DNA from: Amylostereum areolatum
Lineage: Eukaryota; Basidiomycota; Agaricomycetes; Russulales; Stereaceae
Assembly: GCA_012932865.1 (NCBI GenBank)
Contig: SAXG01000062.1
Coordinates: 216,496-280,495 of the forward strand
Length of the DNA stretch: 64,000 nucleotides
Direction of reading: 5' to 3'
Shown: piece after piece, positions 56,301 through 64,000 of the stretch
Position numbering within the stretch: the first letter of the stretch is position 1
How the letters are laid out: each line of letters starts with the position of its first letter
Notes under the pieces: generated by a model
Databases searched by the model: none
The model's input: only the letters and a program-made list of their open reading frames with translations
Told to the model about the DNA's origin: nothing
Made by a program: the position numbers and the translations under genes

Positions 56301-57144
56301 CGAGATCGAACTTCTTCCCATTGCAGATTCTCCTGCAAAGAAAACGTCAACTCAAATTCCAGCAGAGTGCCTACCAATCATGCTTCCATCCTCCATGTCT
56401 GAAACATGGCAAGGCAGTGAAACCAACTGCCCTGTCATGGAGGAGGAGACTCAGCTGTGGATCGGTGTCGCCAATGATGCCCTTGGGGAGATCCACAACA
56501 GTGTCGGAATTCTCTCGTTTCAGTACCGGACGGGGGTCCGGCCAGCTTCCACTCAACGCCAGGTAACCCGTGCATATTCGGCCGTCACGGGGACCCTCGG
56601 TACCCTTCGGCAGCATGTACAAGTCTACATGGACTCTCGGAAAGCACTGGGCTGACTTCACGCAGATCTGACCGTCCTTGACCGTTTCAAACTCCTCACC
56701 AAACAAGACCTCAAAACAAGCACCACTATTATTGACCCGTCTAACCCACACACCGTCCGCGCTCAACTCGCGTGGTTTTGGACAATGGATCGCCCGTCGG
56801 AGTCGGACTCTTTGAATCCGACGTGGAAGGATGAGTGTGAGAAGTTGTCATCCTAACCCCTTTTGATACCTGCTCACTCTTGTACAGTCCTTTGGGTCAA
56901 TCTTCTTCACACGAAGGCAAACCTAGACCGGACGAAAGAACAGATCGGACGTGTCCGCGCTCAGATAGGGAACATGCTCCGGTTCCACGACAGAAAGGTA
57001 TCCGAATGGTCAAATATCCGGAACACAGACCTAGGACGTGGGGATATTGGAGCAGCTTGCTACGACTCCTGCCAGATAGAAACCTGGACGATGTTAAGGC
57101 AGGAAGTTCAGGGGGTATTCTGGAAGTACAATGTGACAGCGTAA
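53350..57144 (+). pseudogene. KDZ transposase with CxC2 domain, decayed
   Basis: Start MGDPVKKR. The first part has the CxC2 cysteine cluster (CIDC, WWCKQCFG, CAECLHKGH, HPFHCVQRWTGGHF). Then the transposase: HFCKCEEA, LLKLGLYPASVKTPKSVFTF, VVLDGNYSAQHL, CADHGCW, VSYDIMCKYG, HIHGHVDDC, DGEIVETLWS and a C-terminus with FKLLTKQDLK. Introns of 52-59 bp are clear at 53542-53598, 54810-54861, 55025-55076 and 55229-55287, with others likely near 54530-54632, 55683-55732 and 56079. Stops at 55403 (TGA), 55762 (TAG) and 56653 (TGA) are explainable as CGA-to-TGA or TGG-to-TAG; a frame change lies near 53900. It would have moved a Kyakuja-Dileera-Zisupton element. Confidence 0.85.
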
Positions 57145-57178
57145 TATTATTTACATTGTACCCTCCCACAAAAAGTTA

Positions 57179-57732
57179 CTACTCCGTTGTTTCCTCACCT
57201 TGCCCAGATGAAATATCTACAAGATGATATAATCAGTCATTAGCAGCCCAACACTGACCGAGGTACTCACCAGATCGCGCACGCTTCTTCCCCTTTCCAT
57301 CAGGACTGGTTCGCAACCGCTTGTTATTCTGCTGACACAGCACGGCCGGACCCTGGGACCCTGGGCCACCTATGAAATAGGGAAGTGGCTCTGTCCGCGA
57401 TGCTCTCAGCTCACGCATCTCATGCAGCTCACGCAGCACAAGTGGTTCCACCTGCCATGGCCGAACCATGACGTCAGGAGCTCCATCTTGGAGCCCAGGA
57501 AAAGTCATTGGCACAGGCTCATTGTCCTCACTGTCGGACCCCACAGGGTCCGTGAGAGAACTCGGAGGTTCAGATGCCGACCTGCCGGAGGGTCTGGCCT
57601 CACTCAGGAGCAAAATGTCCGGGGCCTCTTCAGCTGGATCACCCGTGTCAGCAGATTAAAAGTTTATCTCATTAAAAAAAGCCTTACATCACCGTTTGGA
57701 TTGGCCTCCCGCTTGACTACTCTCCGACCCAT
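57179..57732 (-). CDS. Unrecognised small spliced gene
   Basis: Exons 57688-57732, 57271-57625 and 57179-57216 (minus strand) with 62- and 54-bp introns join in frame to 145 residues. The protein is acidic and Pro/Ser-rich with a basic NLS-like KGKKRARS near the C-terminus (LHEMRELRASRTEPLP in the middle). The second intron has a strong GTGAGT donor and TTGTAG acceptor. The first intron needs the second available AG, so it is less sure. Convergent with the KDZ gene, 35 bp from its end. Confidence 0.4.
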
Positions 57733-58081
57733 ACTGGGCTATCATGCTGAATGACGTGCGCACAACATTGCGGTCTTTGGTATGTCCAGATGTCCTGTCC
57801 ATGTTTTGCAATAGCAAACCTCATTCAAAGTTAGTCATCCCAAAAGATTACATCCTCCAAAGTAACCCTTACCTGCGTGACAGTGGTAAATGTTAAGAAG
57901 GAAGGAACAACTTGCGAACAAAGATGATGTGTCGACCACGTGATCGTGGAAGCATATTTGTCATCGGCACGGGAAAGTCAACTTTGCTTCTCTTTTCTTC
58001 TCTTGTCTCTTACCTCACCTCACTGACCTTACACTCTCCCGCTTTGTCCCTCTGCCATCCTCCTCAAATATCGTCGACAGT

Positions 58082-59720
58082 AGACATCAACACCGACGTC
58101 ACCACCTACAGCGATGATGTGATGCGCTTGGAGCAGATCCTGCACGAGGTTGTGTGCGAGCTGCACAGGCGAAAGGTGGTTCCCAGGGTGGTATTTTGGA
58201 CCAGGTTTCACGAGGTTCTGGTGCATTGTCTGACCTTTTCCTCTCCCTCCTTTACTAACATTTTGGCAGAAACCCCTCGCTATGGACATGCACAAGAAGG
58301 GTGCCGGCCTTGGCATCAACAAGTACCCGTACTTCGTCGGCGCCATCTCCAAGGCGATGAAAGGCAAAGACCGTCACCTGTGGCTCCAGGAGGTCAATGT
58401 GGTCGACATGGAGCTTTACGCACGGAAGTGGGTGGGGGACATTGGCCCTCGGTGGTGGCTAGAGGAAGGTACGTACCCTTTGACTCACCAGGTCCATATA
58501 CTGACATCACTTTAGATGTTTGGACCACCAAGAAGCAAAAGAACGCTCTGACCCCGGCCCCGGATGCACCACCTCCAGCTTCCTCTTCTGCCCAGAAGAT
58601 TTTCCCCCCTCCCACATCTATAACCTGGGCAACTAAACCACTCCCCCCTCCAAGAAGGCTGTGCTGTCCGCATCCGTGTCTGAAAAAAAGGCACCCACCC
58701 CCACCCCTCCTACCAACATGGCGGTGTCTCTATCCGAGACAAAGAAGGCCCCCTCTCCCACGGCGTCGACTTCCAAGAAGGAAACCATGGCCAAGCCAAA
58801 GCCAAATGCCAAGGCCAAGGTGTCCGTGGTGCAGAAGACCCCCCCTCCACCTCCACCGCCTGTGCACACCCCCCCTCCGGCTCCCACCTCCGAGCACGCC
58901 CCCCCTGTGGCAACTCCCGCCCCCACTCAGCCTGCCCCCCCGCGGCTCCCGCTTCTATGCAGCCATCAATGTTGGCTGCAAAGGCACTGGACAATGCAGA
59001 CGTCATCCAAGATAGATCCCCCTCCCCTCCCGCTGGACCCCCGACGCCGTCGCCCTCGGCCCCCCTCAACCCTGCGATGACAATTGCCACCGACTTGCCA
59101 ACATTGAAGAGGAAGTCGGTTGAGGAAGCTGGAGCAGATTTGGCCCCCCCCAGCAGAAGAGGCCCCCCCCACAAGTGTTAACGCCAGGAGGGAGAGTCGT
59201 CGGAGGGTGCCTCCGACGGTGGCAACATTTACAGTAAGTCCAATGTGTGTCTTGTCTTATGTCGCAGGATACTGACATTCATCATCTAGACGGCCTCGGA
59301 CTTGAGGCCACAATGTGCATCCTCGAGAATCGCATCTCCGCCCGGATTGCGGCAGAGATTGTCACCCTGGTGCAGGAACCCCTCGCCCAGCTCAAGCACC
59401 TGAACGACACCGTCTGGACCCCCCACCCCGAGTCGTCCGAGGTGTGGTACCGCAAGGCCGCATCCAGCAGAGGACATGTCCTGCTCGCACCGGAGCTGGC
59501 CCCCATGTCGGCAGAGGAGGAGAGAGGGTCAGCGGCGGCACTTGGTGTAGAGAAGGGGAAGGAGAAGGCCGTGCCGGAGGCGGTGGAGCCGATGCAGGTG
59601 GATGGTGGGTTGGACACTGCCACTGCTGACTCCATCAGCACCCTCATCGATCGCAAGCTTAATGAGAAGCTCGCGCCGTTCATGGCCCTCATGCGGAAGT
59701 TTCAGCAGGGCGAGAAGTGA
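58082..59720 (+). pseudogene. Unrecognised spliced gene, proline-rich
   Basis: Coding path: up to 58214, 58270-58468, 58516-59231, 59290-59720, introns of 55, 47 and 58 bp with GT-AG ends. Start uncertain (frame is open upstream of VTTYSDDVMRLEQ). Encodes a basic/Trp-containing N-terminus (GINKYPYFVGAISKAMKGKD, RKWVGDIGPRWWLEE), a long Pro/Ala/Lys-rich disordered middle, and a helical C-terminus (ENRISARIAAEIVTLVQEPL, LMRKFQQGEK). A one-base loss in a C-run near 58937 and a TAA at 59179 interrupt it. Function unknown. Confidence 0.45.
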
Positions 59721-60374
59721 GGTAGCATGTCGCCGGAGGGTCCGGACTTTTTAAAAATATCTTGAATGTACCTAGTCGCACTGTGTCTGCTATCACATCG
59801 CTTTCATCATGTGATGTGTGAATCCGGCAACATCTAAGGAAGGATAAAAATGAGCAAAGGTCACATCTCATCTTCATCAATAGCACAGAAGACATGAGCA
59901 TCCCCAAGTCAAACCCAGTGCGCCATCCTTCCTCTTCACCGAATCAATCCATTCCACCTATGTGATGTATGCTGTGCACCATCAAAACATCCGGAACCCC
60001 TGGTGGTCACATAGATATGAAGATCACCATCATAGGAGGTGGGATGGGGTGGAGTGTACAGTACAGATCGATCTGTTATCCGGCACCGAGCCCACCGATA
60101 GACAAGTTGTTGCTGTTACTATTATTGCTAGACGGATGCGACAGTGCCCAAAGGAGGAATAGGACACTGCGGACGAAGAGGGGTCGGTCGTGGACGAGCT
60201 GGAGACCCGCCTGTGCTTGGTGGAAGCATGTGTTGGAAGTACTGTCCACGTCCAAGTTGCCGCTCGGGACCGTGTGCACTTTGACGGTCTCGTTAAACAT
60301 TTGGCTGAGATAGTTTGGGTAGAGGCCAGGGAACATGAGGGAGGGGTAGGAATCTTAGGTCACATCTCACTATG
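59721..60374. other. Diverged duplicate block, left copy
   Basis: 59752-60020 is similar to 60665-61030: both have ATCTTGAATGT/ATCTGGAATGT, CTATCACAT-GCTTTC, then ATGAGCAT-CCCAAGTCA and GATGTATGCTGT in the same order. Between them sits the palindromic element. Short peptides starting MSIPKS occur in both copies but are too short to call genes. Confidence 0.45.
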
Positions 60375-60685
60375 TAATGAGTACATTCAAGATAAAGTAA
60401 ATAAATGGACCTCCGGCGGACCTTCCAGCGATAGTGCGCCACGTGCCAGGCTAAAAGGAGATGTGGATAGTGAGGATGGATGTACCAGTGGAAGGGAGGA
60501 CCAAACAGACAGAAGGATCGGGGTTCGGTCCTCCCTTCCACTTCCTTCCATCTGTTTGGTCGTCCCTTCCATTGGTACATCCATCCTCACCATCCACATC
60601 TCCTTTTAGCCTGGCATGTGGCGCACCATTGCTGGAAGGTCCGCCGGAGGTCCGTTAATTTACTTTATCTGGAATGTATTCGTTA
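60375..60685. mobile_element. Near-complete palindrome, foldback MITE (~311 bp)
   Basis: Left arm from TAATGAGTACATTCAAGATA to about 60515 matches, inverted, the right arm ending CTGGAATGTATTCGTTA at 60685. Matching landmarks: ACCTCCGGCGGACC and GGTCCGCCGGAGGT, AAAAGGAGATGTGGAT and ATCCACATCTCCTTTT. The unpaired loop is under about 30 bp. The flanks read TAA/TTA, so a short TA-type target is possible. No coding capacity. Confidence 0.75.
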
Positions 60686-61341
60686 GTCGCTATCACATTG
60701 CTTTCCTCACCTGAGCCCACCCCCTTGAGAAACATTTGACACCGCGCATCCGGAGGGTCCGCCGGATGGGTGCCATCAATTAATTCATCTCTGATTATCT
60801 AAGTCCTCCGGTCATATGAGACATCAATGTAGGAACTCCCGAGTGAGTATGAAAGAAGCCAAGGACTCCTTCTGATCCTCATTGATCATACTTTAGAAGA
60901 ACCATGAGCATACCCAAGTCACACCCAGTCTCTCACCCTGCTCCTTCTCCTCCTTGACACACTCCACCGACCTCTGCGATGTATGCTGTACATTACATGA
61001 GCACCCAGGATCCACACAGGCTCCCTAGGTGACAATACCAGTTCTACACAGCCCTTGGTGACACTGATCCTGGTTAGATTTCCTGCCATGGATGGTGAAG
61101 TTATTAAGACACAGTGGGCCCAGATCCAGCCTCCGGATACCTCGGACGTGGTACACTCTCTATCTGTCAACCTTTGCATTCCTCTCACATACATCAATTC
61201 TTCATTCAGGAATTGTCTGTATAGTGGCTGGGACGGTTACAGTATTGAATACGTGGTAGATTTCACAGTACGGCACAATGCTCTATCTGATACCTTCTGT
61301 CTATCCGACACTCCTCCGTATCGACACACGCCCTGCAATCC
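60686..61341. other. Diverged duplicate block, right copy, and spacer
   Basis: To about 61030 it parallels 59752-60020. Beyond that I see no supported gene. Confidence 0.4.
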
Positions 61342-63234
61342 TCATGTTCTCCTCTTTCCTGACCCCTTCCTTGGTGTGTTTAGAACACTACTCAATCGCT
61401 TTTGTTTATCGTCAGGAACATCAGTCCCCTGTAATGCAACTCTCGAAGAGGGTCCGGCCTTGCCGAGGCCTACCTCCGACTGAACTGCTCCCTTCGTTGA
61501 CTTGCATTTCTTCTTGTAATTTGCGGGCTTTGTCAACTCAGGAGGGGGATATAGGGAATCTGCTCTTGATGGAGGCTTTCGGTGACACTGTGGACGCTTC
61601 TCGGGATTCTTCCCATCTGCTGGCAGTGGTGTCTAAGAATAATATACATGAGCGAACATCCATCAATGAGGAACATGGATTCCATACAAAATGAACATGG
61701 TGGGATACATCATCATCCGAAGGGGTTTCGTCATCCTCCAAGTCAGAGATCGCCATGAACACGGGGGCCTTGAACGGTTCTGAGACAATGGAGGAGCCAA
61801 ACACATCTGGAGAGGTAGATTCTCCCTCATCTTCATTGGACAGTATATCTGTGTCGAATGTTAGAGGAGGGAAAAAGTCAGTGTCTATCTCCACTAGTGT
61901 ATCCATGTCAGTTTGCCTGCCGGGCGTGGTATTGGGGCCAGTGGCCATTGGACGCGGCTTTGGCCTCAGACCTATATATTGCAGTAGTCAGCCCACAAGA
62001 TACACAAACATGAACGGGAATCCTACGAGATGGTGTACCATCTAACTGTACGCCTGCAATTTCTTCATCGGACCGGGGAATATGGATAGAGCCACGAGGA
62101 GGCTGTGCCTTGCGAGTGGGATTCCTTCGGATGCCGGACGTGGATGTATTGGCTGGAATGCCTGCAGCCTCTGTGTTCTCGATTTCTTTCTGTGCGGCCA
62201 GGGTCATAGCCTTCACTGCCTCCGACCACCACCAGCTTCCTTCCCTGCCACTCTGCACGTACTCAGAAAGCTTGCCAATGCAAGAGGTCATAATGGTTCC
62301 TCTTGAGGACACATCATCCGGGCTAGCGTAGACTCCTTCCACAGGGCCGAGTTGCTCTTCATTGCTTCCCAGAACACTGTGTTGTGATCGTATAGCTCAA
62401 GGAGCAATAAGGCTGCAGACGCGCAATCCCTTCCAGCCCATGATCTGTCTTCCCCTTGCCACAGAAATGTTGGGGGTTCATTGTTAAAGTCCGCGACACA
62501 GTTCCGGAGCTCGATCATCGCTGGCTCAAATTTGTGCTGCTCGGACCCAATTCATCGCTTGGGCCAATCCCACAGCCCACATTTTGGTGCGTCTTTGGGG
62601 AGTCTGAGATCTGCCTATGCTGCCTATGTGTGAGGAGGAGAGGTCAGTTCACATTGTCTCGGGACGGGTATTGAGATAATGTACCGGAATATGAGAGACC
62701 AGATCTACTAGACAGATATAAGGATCCTTGTCCGACAGCGTCCGGAGGTGGGTGAACTGTGCCTGTGGTTCTTGCGCAACCGTGTCGGGGGCAGTTCCGG
62801 GCCATGCTGGGTGGGGCCACCACACAACAGAAACACCATTGTCACATTCATCTTCCGAATCTTCCCCCGCAGCAATCATCTCCTGTCTCGCACTTCGATA
62901 CTGAGGGTCCGACGACCCGGTTGCAAGACCCTGCTCCGCACTACTTTCCGCTTTGTCAGATGATTCTACTATGGATTTGCTAGCATGTTTCCCTTTTGCG
63001 CCTCTTTTTGTGGCCGTTTTTTTGATTGTCTCGGTGTTGGAGCTTGACTCGGTGGTTCGATGGTCGCTGTAGATTTCTTCCTTGAATGAGAGGATGCATT
63101 TGTTCTCTTCGTCTTCCTCTTTCGACAAGCTGGGGTCGGATTCTCGGCTTGCTCTGGAGACCAGGTACGGTCAGCGGCCGGGACCGCGGGTTGTATTCCT
63201 GCTGAGGTCTTGACATGGTGAAAGTGGAAGCCAC
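61342..63234 (-). other. Probable spliced minus-strand gene(s), unrecognised
   Basis: A chain of minus-strand open segments with protein-like composition: a basic Arg-rich start (MSRPQQEYNPRSRPL near 63214), a Ser/Glu-rich segment (62649-63128; AARQ-type acidic patch GEDSEDECDNGVS), a Trp-containing segment (62288-62518; FWEAMKSNSALWKES), 61908-62342 (SWWWSEAVKAMTLAAQKEIE, VHVCVSCG), an acidic segment (61538-61948; DLEDDETPSDDDVSHH) and a basic Lys-rich end (61342-61536). I could not join all segments with convincing introns, and 62288-62518 overlaps 61908-62342 in another frame, so a frameshift is possible. No family recognised. Confidence 0.3.
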
Positions 63235-63262
63235 ATCCGGACGCGGTGAGTCCCATCAGCAA

Positions 63263-63600
63263 ATTGTCGAATTTTGTTTCACCTTGTTAAGCCGTGTTTT
63301 TGCTTGTTGCAGTGTTACACAATGTGCAAACAGTTCAAAACAGTCAAAACATGCCAACGTGACAACATGTCCCCAGGCCATGTCTGATTGCTCAACACGC
63401 ATGGGTTGGCCAATGAACAGCCAATGTATACCCAATGAACACACAACTTAGGATCTTCAACAGTTATACAGGTTAGCTGGCAACTTGGTACAACAGCTCA
63501 ACTTAGTTTGAATACAATTCAAAACATCATGCATCATCTATCAGGATCAAAACAAATTCCATTTGAAACAATGTAGCTACTCAGTACTCAATCCGTAGGT
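63263..63600. other. Intergenic, no recognised gene
   Basis: AT-rich; nothing supported on either strand. Confidence 0.4.
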
Positions 63601-64000
63601 AATGTAGATATTGTAAAGGCAGTAGGGTACGGATGACGAGGGTGCAGGTATGGACATGGGCGCACACGACGAGACAACAGGGGAGGGGCGTCGGGAAGCC
63701 GGGTGTTGGCGATTGAGGCCATTGGCACTGGGGGGCAATGGGCGCGTTGGGCGTTGGGAGGTGATGAGGGCATCGGTGTCGGCGGGGTGGCGAGGGCACG
63801 AGCGTCGGCAGGTGACGAGGGCGTGGGCGCTGGGGCAACGCGCGGAGGCCGTAGGGGGTGACGAGGGCATTGGGAGGTACGAGGGTGTGGGGGGTGAAGA
63901 AGCTGTCGGCGGTGACAAGGCCGTCGGCGGCGGTGACGACGTGCATCGCCATGGGGGCAACGGGCGCGTTGACATTGAGGGTGACGGGTGTGGGCATTGA
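63601..64000. repeat. GC-rich degenerate minisatellite
   Basis: Repeats variations of GGTGACGAGGGC and GTCGGCGG with irregular spacing to the window end. Open frames here (Pro/Ala/Thr-rich on the minus strand) follow from composition. Its character is like the C-rich core of the hAT-like element at 12430-12850 read on the other strand. Confidence 0.45.

Overview
The window looks like transposon-packed, gene-poor DNA of a basidiomycete fungus, most likely an agaricomycete. The signs are short 44-62 bp GT-AG introns, a KDZ transposase with a CxC2 cysteine cluster, chromodomain Ty3/gypsy elements, and decay dominated by C-to-T (G-to-A) changes. I see no rRNA, tRNA, CRISPR or bacterial-type operon. 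Family assignments rest on motifs I read directly; no database search was possible.

Layout. 1-47,574 is a nest of Ty3/gypsy copies, which I name A1-A6 and C. A1 (+, 1-11905, left end outside the window) is interrupted by a 457-bp solo LTR (family B, TSD AGAAC), which is itself interrupted by full-length A2 (-, 2539-9638, TSD GCTTT). A short remnant of non-LTR DNA (11906-13286) carries a 911-bp non-autonomous hAT-like element. A5 (-, 13287-30612) is split by A3 (+, 16672-26913, TSD GGTTC). A3's interior has been replaced by an inverted copy of the A1/B/A2 nest, including an A2-like element that I call A4. A6 (-, 30203-47574) shares one LTR with A5, has its own family B solo LTR, and is split by element C (+, 35183-45006). 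C is a second, AT-richer, heavily decayed chromovirus family. 47,575-64,000 holds an unrecognised spliced gene with paired Cys clusters, a 2.9-kb foldback element built from ~170-bp repeats (TA target duplication, empty site also in the window), a KDZ transposase pseudogene, two or three unrecognised spliced genes, a near-perfect palindromic MITE and GC-rich low-complexity DNA.

How the retroelements seem to work. Both families share one plan. The LTR has a TATA box, and 34 nt after its first base lies a 10-nt sequence that is exactly complementary to a site 2 nt inside the 5' LTR. This is the geometry of Tf1/sushi-type self-priming. Next comes a leader of more than 1 kb with almost no AUG, which is nevertheless open in the Gag frame. 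Gag follows, then a -1 slippage site at the Gag stop (GAU UUU followed by UGA or UAA), then protease, RT, RNase H, integrase and chromodomain. In family A the leader encodes a conserved protein (ORF1) ending at a conserved UAG, followed by a conserved N-terminal extension of Gag. Two diverged copies differ mainly at synonymous positions in ORF1, so it appears to be translated although it has no AUG. Family C adds about 2.9 kb between pol and the 3' LTR with coiled-coil, CCHC-knuckle and transmembrane coding potential.

The AUG-less but protein-constrained leader is my best candidate for an undescribed system. Most copies are broken, and the long inverted duplications could partly be assembly artefacts.
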